This document shows, in pieces, positions 1 through 4,470 of a stretch of 5,412 nucleotides of DNA (positions are counted from its first letter, which is position 1; each line of letters opens with the position of its first letter). Source of the DNA: an uncultured Candidatus Saccharimonas sp. (GTDB lineage: Bacteria; Patescibacteriota; Saccharimonadia; Saccharimonadales; SZUA-47); NCBI GenBank assembly GCA_943354655.1, contig CALRCT010000033.1:1-5412 (forward strand), in the 5' to 3' direction. The translations under genes were made by a program, and so were the position numbers. Below the pieces are notes generated by a model. It was not told where the DNA came from and did no database searches. It saw only the letters and a list, made by a program, of their open reading frames with translations.

Positions 1-624
1 ATATAAATAAAATGCTCTTGCTACGTTGCCGCTAAATGCAGCTTCTATTAAATCAAAAATACTACTCAAAGGAGCTTGCTCGGTCAAAAGATCAATAGTT
101 TTTTTTGTTATAACCCCGTCGTACAAAAGTAACTTGTCTAGTTCGCTAGACAATAACTGCTGACCTGCCCCTACTCTAGAAACTAAATAGTTAGCATCAC
201 TAATGCTTATACTGCCACCCCTTGCCTTTGCTTCAAGCGTTAACCAATTAGGGGCGCTCCTGGCGTCGATTTCTATAAACTCTTTAAGGTCGGTTAATTT
301 TTTTAGAGTTTTAAAAAATACACTACGCTTATCTATTTTTGGTTCTACAATAATTAATTCTGTGACGTCAGACAATGATTCAAATATCTTTTCTGAAGAT
401 TCATTTGCTGTTTTATTTGCAGCTAAACCTTCCATGATTATCATTCGCTTAGGACTTAAAAATGGCAGAGCCGACAACACATCTAATATTTTGCCAGTTT
501 CCCATTCGGCTACATCAATTGTTTCTAGTGCCAAATCACCATATTCAGCAATAAATTTATTACGTTCAAGCAACAAAGCCTGACGTAACAAAAAACTATT
601 TTGACCTACTAAACTTTTAATCAT
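1..624 (-). CDS. holA: DNA polymerase III delta subunit (HolA), 3'-truncated by window edge
   Basis: The minus-strand frame is open for 208 codons from an ATG at 624-622 to the left edge with no stop, so the C-terminal part lies outside. HolA is the clamp-loader subunit that opens the sliding clamp; bacterial delta subunits are usually about 310-340 residues, so roughly two thirds is present. The N-terminus reads MIKSLVGQNSFLLRQALL, matching the family opening (a short strand, G-x-x-x-F/Y-L, then a helix). Around residues 46-62 the protein reads ILDVLSALPFLSPKRMIIME, the family pattern of a leucine-rich helix, PFxSxKRxVxxE. Later QQLLSSELDKLLLYDG and SIFDLIEAAFSGNVARA match the delta helical region. 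The start was chosen because a -10-like hexamer lies 8 nt upstream and no start codon further upstream looks better. It follows fpg with a 37-nt gap. Assignment rests on pattern recognition, not a profile search. Confidence 0.85.
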   Translation of the reverse strand, partial: MIKSLVGQNSFLLRQALLLERNKFIAEYGDLALETIDVAEWETGKILDVLSALPFLSPKRMIIMEGLAANKTANESSEKIFESLSDVTELIIVEPKIDKRSVFFKTLKKLTDLKEFIEIDARSAPNWLTLEAKARGGSISISDANYLVSRVGAGQQLLSSELDKLLLYDGVITKKTIDLLTEQAPLSSIFDLIEAAFSGNVARAFYLY

Positions 625-632
625 TAACTACT

Positions 633-638
633 ATTGTA
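633..638 (-). promoter_or_regulatory. Candidate -10 element of holA
   Basis: The minus strand reads TACAAT followed by eight bases (AGTAGTTA) and then the holA ATG. The position matches the -10-like hexamers of four other genes in this window. No convincing -35 hexamer is seen at normal spacing, and there is no TG extension. No Shine-Dalgarno motif is present, so a leaderless transcript would be expected. It is the weakest of the five, and holA could also be read through from fpg. Confidence 0.4.
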
Positions 639-661
639 CCGTGACAAGGGTTAATAAAATA

Positions 662-1618
662 TTAATTATGCTTTTGGCATGTAGGACAAACATGAGTTCC
701 ACGACCCGCAACACGTATTTTTATAATAGTTGTGCCGCAATTTGGGCAAGGTAAATTTTCTCGCCTAAATACACGAGCAAATTCCATGTAGCTTCCCTTT
801 TTGCCTTCGGCATTAACGTAATTTTTATTAGTACTGCCTCCTTTTTCTATGGACAGTTTAAGAACAAAAATAATTTCATAATGAAGCACTTTTAATTTTG
901 AAACAGGTACGTCAATTACTTTTGTTGCAGGATGAATTTTAGCTCCCCACAAACTTTCATCTGCGTATATATTACCGACTCCCGCCAATACAGTTTGATC
1001 CAATATTGCAGCTTTGATGGTTGAATTTTTTTTACGTTGAAGTCTATGAACAAAAACTTTACTCGTAAACTCATCTGTCAAAGGCTCTGGCCCAACTTTT
1101 TTAAAAAAATCCAATTCAGGAACTTGTATTGTAGGCATTAAACGCATCCAACCAAATTTTCTTTGGTCATTAAAATACAGTTTTGATTTATCTGTAAATT
1201 CAATAATTACCCTTGTTGTTTTGTCTGGCAATACTCCTACAAGACTGTCACTAGGGTGTCCTGCGCCAAAATGTTCCCCGGCTTCGTTGTTCTGGGTTCT
1301 GGGTCCTGGGTTCTTAGTAATTGCACTACCTAGAACCGAGAACTTAGAACTTAGAACTGGTTTTTTTGCTACAAAGACTAATTGTCCGGTCATTTTTAAG
1401 TGACAAACAATTGTATAGTCTGTAGATAAATCAATGAGTAATACTTTTGCTCGCCTTCGAATTCCAACAATGTGTGCACCTATTAAAAATGCATTTATAT
1501 CGTTTTGCGAATTAGGAAAACCCTTAGGCCAATCAAAATTAACTGTACTAACTATTTTATTTGGCAATAATCTAGCTAATCCACTACGAACGGTTTCTAC
1601 TTCGGGAAGCTCTGGCAT
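662..1618 (-). CDS. mutM: Formamidopyrimidine-DNA glycosylase (Fpg/MutM) with an in-frame insertion
   Basis: This base-excision repair glycosylase/AP lyase removes oxidised purines such as 8-oxoguanine. The 318-residue protein starts MPELPEVETVRSGL, giving the catalytic Pro2 and Glu3 exposed once Met is removed. Lys58 lies in the conserved RRRAKVLLIDL stretch, followed by HLKMTGQL. The helix-two-turn-helix region contains VGNIYADESLW (about 214-224). A C-terminal zinc finger has Cys291-x2-Cys294 and Cys311-x2-Cys314 with the DNA-binding GRGTHVCPTCQ. All key residues are intact. The usual length is about 270-290; the excess lies mostly at residues 87-117, between GQLVFV and HPSDSLVGVLPDKTTRVII, where the DNA is a heptamer inverted repeat. 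The ATG at 1618 begins the conserved N-terminus, so the start is secure. An extended -10 element sits 6 nt upstream. It is divergent from the DUF721 gene and upstream of holA on the same strand. Confidence 0.97.
   Translation of the reverse strand: MPELPEVETVRSGLARLLPNKIVSTVNFDWPKGFPNSQNDINAFLIGAHIVGIRRRAKVLLIDLSTDYTIVCHLKMTGQLVFVAKKPVLSSKFSVLGSAITKNPGPRTQNNEAGEHFGAGHPSDSLVGVLPDKTTRVIIEFTDKSKLYFNDQRKFGWMRLMPTIQVPELDFFKKVGPEPLTDEFTSKVFVHRLQRKKNSTIKAAILDQTVLAGVGNIYADESLWGAKIHPATKVIDVPVSKLKVLHYEIIFVLKLSIEKGGSTNKNYVNAEGKKGSYMEFARVFRRENLPCPNCGTTIIKIRVAGRGTHVCPTCQKHN
1289..1357. repeat. Inverted repeat of 7-bp units inside fpg
   Basis: On the plus strand the left arm (1289-1317) is a run of heptamers of the type GTTCTGG (GTTCTGG, GTTCTGG, GTCCTGG, then GTTCTTAG). 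The right arm (1330-1357) is made of AGAAC-containing heptamers (AGAACCG, AGAACTT, AGAACTT, AGAAC). The arms are imperfectly complementary: mostly five of every seven positions pair, with mismatches at the two spacer bases. The loop of about 12 bases begins and ends with TAA and TAC. The unit is 69 bp, or 23 codons, so it keeps the fpg frame open; it encodes residues about 88-110 (VLSSKFSVLG...PGPRTQN). It is likely an inserted repeat element; origin by local duplication cannot be excluded. Confidence 0.8.
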
Positions 1619-1624
1619 AATCTA

Positions 1625-1633
1625 ATTATAGCA
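1625..1633 (-). promoter_or_regulatory. Extended -10 promoter of fpg
   Basis: The minus strand reads TGCTATAAT, a consensus extended -10 element, then TAGATT and the fpg ATG. With only 6 nt after the hexamer, transcription should begin at or next to the A of the ATG. No Shine-Dalgarno sequence fits. No good -35 hexamer is visible, which the TG extension can compensate for. Confidence 0.7.
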
Positions 1634-1658
1634 ATCTAGGGCTATCATAGTTCCAGCT

Positions 1659-1667
1659 TGCTATAAT
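1659..1667 (+). promoter_or_regulatory. Extended -10 promoter of the DUF721 gene
   Basis: TGCTATAAT is followed by nine bases (TAACTTAAG) and then the ATG at 1677. A start point 6-9 nt downstream of the hexamer gives a leader of zero to about three bases, and no Shine-Dalgarno site is present. The -35 region would overlap the spacer of the opposing fpg promoter and has no clear hexamer. Confidence 0.7.
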
Positions 1668-1676
1668 TAACTTAAG

Positions 1677-1913
1677 ATGGACTTAAAAGACATACTAAAA
1701 GGACGAAACATTCCACAAGAACCACCCGAAAGCCTGGCCTTAAAAAAGTACGTCCAATCAAAATATAATGTAGCTACGCAAGTTATCATTAGCCCGCATC
1801 ATTTAACATTAGTAGTACCAAGTTCTGCGTTGGCTGGAACACTAAGACTAGAACTTCCTAGAATGCTTGAAGAATGCAAAATAACTCAAAAACTACACAT
1901 TCGAATCAGCTAG
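1677..1913 (+). CDS. Short DUF721/DciA-like protein, possible helicase-loading factor
   Basis: This is a 78-residue protein. Residues about 34-77 (ATQVIISPHHLTLVVPSSALAG, then TLRLELPRMLEECK and KLHIRIS) match the DUF721/DciA core: a strand written as L-x-L-x-V, then S-S-x-L-A-x-x-L-R, then a leucine-rich helix and a closing strand. DciA is the widespread bacterial partner that helps load the replicative helicase DnaB where DnaC/DnaI-type loaders are absent. This copy is little more than the core, with a short lysine-rich N-terminus (DLKDILKGR). Placement beside fpg and holA fits a replication/repair role, though adjacency is weak evidence. The start is supported by the extended -10 element nine bases upstream. 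The 3' end overlaps the convergent HAD gene by 21 bp. The family call is from pattern only; the helicase-loading role is inferred. Confidence 0.7.
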   Translation: MDLKDILKGRNIPQEPPESLALKKYVQSKYNVATQVIISPHHLTLVVPSSALAGTLRLELPRMLEECKITQKLHIRIS

Positions 1914-2471
1914 CAATACACCTAAATCAATCTTGTATTGCATGAAATCCTTATACAATATAGAACTCATACCAACCGCTTCTGCGCCTGCGCAAAAATC
2001 TTCACGGTCGTCTATCATTACACATTCATTAACGGTTACGCCAAGTTTATCTGCGGTATAAATATAGGCGTTTTTATCTGGCTTTGTAAATCCAACAGAA
2101 CCACTTTCAACCACTGCATCAAATAGTGCGTTAAGCTCTTCGGTTGTAAATCTTCTGGCCAATCCGCCAGAGCTAACATTTGATAATACCGCTGTTTTAT
2201 AACCTTTTGAACGGAGCACTGATATCTGGCTAATCAAGTCGCTATTTCGAATCTCTTTTTCGTGTCGACTTTTTTGCAACTCTTGCTCTGACATATTTAA
2301 TGCTGCGGCCATTTGACGAATACCTTCTTGGTAGTCAATAAATCCCATATTTAACATTTTTACCGCATCCCACACATGTATTTGGGAATCAACTGGGTAT
2401 TTTTTTACAGTATTACCCAGCCAGTCTTCTACTAGCACTCCAAAACAATCAAAAATAATAGCTTTTATCAT
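1893..2471 (-). CDS. HAD-superfamily hydrolase (phosphatase-like, class I cap)
   Basis: The 192-residue protein carries the four HAD motifs. Motif I is IIFDCFGVL with the nucleophile Asp8. Motif II is VLSNVSS (Ser97, Asn98). Motif III is the lysine of FTKPDKNAY (Lys130). Motif IV is VMIDDRED (Asp154, Asp155). Residues about 15-80 form the helical cap expected between motifs I and II. The position two after the nucleophile, normally Asp in phosphatases, is Phe10. HAD subgroups with altered residues here include dehalogenases (Tyr), phosphonatases (Ala) and DxGN-type sugar phosphatases, so the substrate and even the chemistry are uncertain. The protein is soluble, without signal or membrane segment. 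The start is set by a TATAAT eight bases upstream and by motif I close to the N-terminus. It lies 25 nt downstream of the membrane-protein gene and converges on the DUF721 gene with a 21-bp overlap. Confidence 0.85.
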   Translation of the reverse strand: MIKAIIFDCFGVLVEDWLGNTVKKYPVDSQIHVWDAVKMLNMGFIDYQEGIRQMAAALNMSEQELQKSRHEKEIRNSDLISQISVLRSKGYKTAVLSNVSSGGLARRFTTEELNALFDAVVESGSVGFTKPDKNAYIYTADKLGVTVNECVMIDDREDFCAGAEAVGMSSILYKDFMQYKIDLGVLLADSNV

Positions 2472-2479
2472 TAACTTTT

Positions 2480-2485
2480 ATTATA
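2480..2485 (-). promoter_or_regulatory. -10 element of the HAD hydrolase gene
   Basis: The minus strand reads TATAAT, then AAAAGTTA and the ATG. It has no TG extension and no clear -35. With eight bases before the ATG, a leaderless or near-leaderless transcript is expected. It sits in the 25-nt gap after the upstream gene, so the HAD gene probably has its own promoter although it could also be co-transcribed. Confidence 0.55.
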
Positions 2486-2496
2486 ACCGACAACTA

Positions 2497-3108
2497 CTAG
2501 TTAAGTACGGTGTATTCTTTAACAAGAATAGTGCTATAGTCAGGAATCTGAGATTTAAACAATGCTCTTACAGAAGATCCGTTTGAACTTTGCATACTAG
2601 TACTGCTCTTTGTAGAACAAGAAGCATTCCATAGTCTGCTTATTGTCTCGTCGTGATCGCTTAAACTATACACATAGCGTCTACCTGTTGCGCACGCTGC
2701 AACTTCGTCGTCGCTTGCTCCAGCTACTTTATTTGTAAAGTTTGAACGTTCTAATGCGCGTAAAAATATTCTGTAAGCAACGATATTGTTAGAATACTGC
2801 TTTTCGCTAACAACTGACTTTTGGTAACCTTTGTAAATAGTAAATTTACGATAGTTTTGTGTAACTTCTATCTGGTAACTTAAAAACTGGTCGTCTCCAA
2901 CTATAGGGCCTTCGACGTTTAATTTTACTGCTGTACCTTCTCTTTCATAATCAGAAAGTTCTATCTTTTGTACGCTAGCGTTTGATTTTGTACTGTCGCC
3001 GCCAAAAATATTTTTAGCTATAGAAACTATTCCCCAAGTCGAAAGAACCAGTAAGACTACCGAAATTACAGTAAAGATTATAAATCGTATTCGTGACCCG
3101 TATTCCAT
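2497..3108 (-). CDS. Membrane-anchored protein of unknown function
   Basis: I do not recognise a family. The 203-residue protein has a short N-terminus with Arg6 and Arg8, one hydrophobic helix at about 9-31 (FIIFTVISVVLLVLSTWG and onward), and then a mostly polar domain of about 170 residues that is probably outside the cell. That domain alternates polar and hydrophobic residues in a strand-rich way (VKLNVEGPIV, YQIEVTQNYRKFTIYKGY) and then has a helical stretch (IVAYRIFLRALERSNF). Two cysteines, Cys139 and Cys164, flank the YVYSLSDHD segment and could form a disulfide. A Ser-rich stretch lies at about 165-179. No lipobox or catalytic motif is seen. An extended -10 element precedes the ATG by nine bases. 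It follows the probable anti-sigma gene on the same strand with a 51-nt gap, so low read-through from the ECF operon is possible. Confidence 0.8.
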   Translation of the reverse strand: MEYGSRIRFIIFTVISVVLLVLSTWGIVSIAKNIFGGDSTKSNASVQKIELSDYEREGTAVKLNVEGPIVGDDQFLSYQIEVTQNYRKFTIYKGYQKSVVSEKQYSNNIVAYRIFLRALERSNFTNKVAGASDDEVAACATGRRYVYSLSDHDETISRLWNASCSTKSSTSMQSSNGSSVRALFKSQIPDYSTILVKEYTVLN

Positions 3109-3109
3109 A

Positions 3110-3153
3110 ATGCTTATATTATAGCATAATTATGCTTATGATGCAATATGCTT
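3110..3153. repeat. 14-bp palindrome and three AAGCAT repeats over a promoter
   Basis: AGCATAATTATGCT at 3123-3136 is a perfect palindrome overlapping the extended -10 element. In addition, AAGCAT occurs three times on the minus strand, at 3153-3148, 3137-3132 and 3115-3110. The palindrome has no T-tract after it on either strand, so it does not look like a terminator. An operator is the more natural reading, but AT-rich DNA can give such patterns by chance. Confidence 0.45.
3118..3126 (-). promoter_or_regulatory. Extended -10 promoter of the membrane-protein gene
   Basis: The minus strand reads TGCTATAAT, then ATAAGCATT and the ATG. The nine-base interval implies a leader of about zero to three bases, with no Shine-Dalgarno site. 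The upstream half of the element lies in the 14-bp palindrome at 3123-3136, so a protein bound there would cover the promoter. Confidence 0.65.
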
Positions 3154-3159
3154 TTAAAC

Positions 3160-3831
3160 CTACAGGTTATCGCACTTTTTATAATCAGTATTGTCGACGT
3201 TTCCGCCATTCTTTTTAATATCGTCTAACGCCGTTCTGCATAAATCTCTTGCGGTACTAGATGGGGTTGAACCACCGCCGCCCGTAGATCCACCACCAGT
3301 TGATCCCCCGTTATGAGAAGCCGAATCATCAATCGTAGTATTCGTGGTAGTGGTCGGGCTATTGTCTTCTGGCTTAGTGGTAGAAGTTGAATCATCTGAC
3401 TTTGTTGAATCCTGCTTGTTGGATATTCTGTTTTCTATTTCTTGCTTTTCTTTATTAACAATATTTAGTTTATTTTCGTCATCACTAGATTTTTTTAGCT
3501 TATTAATTTCTGACTCTCGTTGTTTTAATAGTTGTTCGTTATATGAAGGCTGAACAAAACTTCTTGCGTCCTCAATGTTTCGTCTTACTCCGTACAATAA
3601 GTCGCCTGGCTGGCTAGCAAAAGATAGACCGCTTACGACTATTAATCCTGCAAAAAAAGCTGCCGAAAAGGTTGGAGCAAGTCGTAAAAATAATGGCTTT
3701 TGAGGAAATATTTCATTCAACATTTGGCGTTTTTGTCGCCTACTAAGATGTGGCTCATTACCAACACTGTGCAACTTCTTTGCAAAGCTTTGTAATTTTT
3801 TAGCTGTAATTAATTTATTGTCGCTTTTCAT
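3160..3831 (-). CDS. Probable membrane anti-sigma factor, DUF5667-like
   Basis: This 223-residue single-pass membrane protein starts inside the ECF sigma gene (17-bp overlap), which suggests translational coupling. Residues 1-47 are basic and presumably cytoplasmic. A membrane helix spans about 50-73 (PTFSAAFFAGLIVVSGLSFA). Directly outside lies PGDLLYGVRRNIEDARSF (75-92), resembling the PGDxLYPxK..xE signature of DUF5667 proteins. A charged region likely to be coiled coil follows (about 97-138), then Ser/Thr/Asp/Pro-rich linker, a Gly/Ser tract at 175-189, and a C-terminal segment with Cys198 and Cys220. It lacks the HxxxCxxC motif of zinc-binding anti-sigma factors. Gene order (sigma then membrane partner) and topology argue for an anti-sigma role: the N-terminus would hold the sigma factor and the external part would sense the envelope. 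This function is inferred. The start is supported by TAAGG seven bases upstream. Confidence 0.7.
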   Translation of the reverse strand: MKSDNKLITAKKLQSFAKKLHSVGNEPHLSRRQKRQMLNEIFPQKPLFLRLAPTFSAAFFAGLIVVSGLSFASQPGDLLYGVRRNIEDARSFVQPSYNEQLLKQRESEINKLKKSSDDENKLNIVNKEKQEIENRISNKQDSTKSDDSTSTTKPEDNSPTTTTNTTIDDSASHNGGSTGGGSTGGGGSTPSSTARDLCRTALDDIKKNGGNVDNTDYKKCDNL

Positions 3832-4300
3832 ACCATAACCTTAGTTTCTTTAATGCTCTAAACTGCATAACCCGTACGTTCGCTTCGGTGTGTCCGGTCT
3901 GCTTTGCAGTTTCCTGCACCGAAGCTCGTTCAATAAAACGCCAGTGAATAATTTCACGCAGTTCATCAGATAAGCTATCAAGCGCCACCAGAAGTGTCTT
4001 AACGTCTATTTGTCTGTCGATATCTTCTGCAGTATAGTCATGCACTTCGATTTCGGCATCTTCGCTCAGACGTTCTTCGGATTTTTTTCGATAACTATCG
4101 ATGATTGTACGCCTGGCAATAGTATAAAGCCAAGCTTTAGGAAATTTACCGTCAAAAGTTTCACGTTTTTCCCAAGCCTTAGTAAACACTGTGCTTACTA
4201 TATCCGACGCCTTGTCTTCGTCACCTACGCGCCAAAAAGCAAATCGATATAATGAATCGGCATGTTCATGAAATAATTTAGTAAATTCACGTTTGTTCAT
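3815..4300 (-). CDS. ECF-type RNA polymerase sigma factor (sigma-70 family)
   Basis: At 161 residues this is typical for an extracytoplasmic-function sigma factor, having regions 2 and 4 but no region 1 or 3. Region 2 covers about 7-73: LYRFAFWRVGDEDKASDIVSTVF and then KAWLYTIARRTIIDSYRKK, the -10-recognition and core-binding part. An acidic linker follows (about 75-100). Region 4 covers about 103-157: LDSLSDELREIIHWRFIE, then the helix-turn-helix ASVQETAKQTGHTEANVRVMQFRALKKL that reads the -35 element. The gene overlaps the probable anti-sigma gene at its 3' end and is divergent from a secreted PepSY protein. Its upstream region contains TGTAAC-N16-CGTT, repeated before the PepSY gene, suggesting autoactivation. 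No Shine-Dalgarno sequence is evident; the leader predicted from that promoter is only about 10-15 bases. The ECF subgroup is not assigned. Confidence 0.95.
   Translation of the reverse strand: MNKREFTKLFHEHADSLYRFAFWRVGDEDKASDIVSTVFTKAWEKRETFDGKFPKAWLYTIARRTIIDSYRKKSEERLSEDAEIEVHDYTAEDIDRQIDVKTLLVALDSLSDELREIIHWRFIERASVQETAKQTGHTEANVRVMQFRALKKLRLWYEKRQ
3839..3843 (-). promoter_or_regulatory. Shine-Dalgarno site of the anti-sigma gene
   Basis: The minus strand reads TAAGG seven bases before the ATG at 3831, within the end of the sigma gene. It selects this ATG over another ATG five bases upstream in a different frame, and supports internal initiation or re-initiation on the sigma mRNA. Confidence 0.55.
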
Positions 4301-4321
4301 GTACTAGTCACTATCTCATAT

Positions 4322-4347
4322 AACGAACAACTTCTTCAATTGTTACA
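4322..4347 (-). promoter_or_regulatory. Candidate ECF-type promoter of the sigma/anti-sigma operon
   Basis: The minus strand reads TGTAAC (4347-4342), 16 bases, then CGTT (4325-4322) followed by ATAT. Known ECF promoters combine a -35 containing AAC with a -10 such as CGTT or CGTC at a 15-17 bp spacing. The same bipartite element with the same spacing lies on the opposite strand before the PepSY gene. The CGTT ends 21 bases before the sigma ATG, giving a short leader. This supports autoregulation. Confidence 0.72.
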
Positions 4348-4397
4348 AATTAACTTTTTGTTTCATAATAAGTATTACTAAAATTAACCCCCAGATA

Positions 4398-4423
4398 TGT
4401 AACATTTTTGTAATATGCACGTT
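4398..4423 (+). promoter_or_regulatory. Candidate ECF-type promoter of the PepSY gene
   Basis: TGTAAC (4398-4403), 16 bases, then CGTT (4420-4423) followed by AAA. Flanking bases also agree with the copy driving the sigma gene: both read AT-x-TGTAACA-x-TT at the -35 side and CGTTA at the -10 side. The predicted leader to the ATG is about 35-40 bases. An alternative sigma-70 reading, TTGTAA at 4409-4414 with TATGCA at 4430-4435 about 15-16 bp apart, overlaps it and cannot be ruled out. The 50 bp between the two ECF-type elements is AT-rich with no other feature seen. Confidence 0.7.
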
Positions 4424-4456
4424 AAACACTATGCAAACTAAGATAAAAGAATAAAT

Positions 4457-4461
4457 AAGGA
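4457..4461 (+). promoter_or_regulatory. Shine-Dalgarno site of the PepSY gene
   Basis: AAGGA lies nine bases before the ATG at 4471, a normal distance. It is the clearest Shine-Dalgarno site in the window and contrasts with the apparently leaderless genes to the left. Confidence 0.65.
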
Positions 4462-4470
4462 ATTAGATTT

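Larger units (their letters stand above)
1623..1669. repeat. Perfect 12-bp inverted repeat holding both divergent promoters
   Basis: TAATTATAGCAA at 1623-1634 is the exact reverse complement of TTGCTATAATTA at 1658-1669, with 23 bp between. Each arm contains the extended -10 element of the gene it faces, fpg to the left and the DUF721 gene to the right. The symmetry may only reflect two near-consensus promoters, but it extends beyond the TGCTATAAT core by three bases in total, so a shared regulator site is possible. Confidence 0.75.

Noticed and set aside
203..583. A 126-codon open frame on the plus strand
   Set aside because: It lies wholly antisense to holA, whose protein has recognisable family motifs; the plus-strand product has no domain and no ribosome binding site.
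642..647. TTGTCA on the minus strand as a -35 box for holA
   Set aside because: It is only three bases from the proposed -10 hexamer, far too close to act as its -35.
1289..1357. The heptamer inverted repeat as a CRISPR or terminator
   Set aside because: There are no unique spacers of constant length, the arms are inverted rather than direct, and it lies inside an intact coding frame with no T-tract immediately after it.
1221..1625. Two plus-strand open frames (1221-1403 and 1434-1625)
   Set aside because: Both are antisense to well-supported fpg coding sequence and have no family resemblance.
3344..3553. A 69-codon plus-strand open frame with a hydrophobic product
   Set aside because: It is antisense to the low-complexity and coiled-coil region of the anti-sigma gene; its Val/Leu/Ser-rich composition is the mirror of that repeat-like coding sequence.
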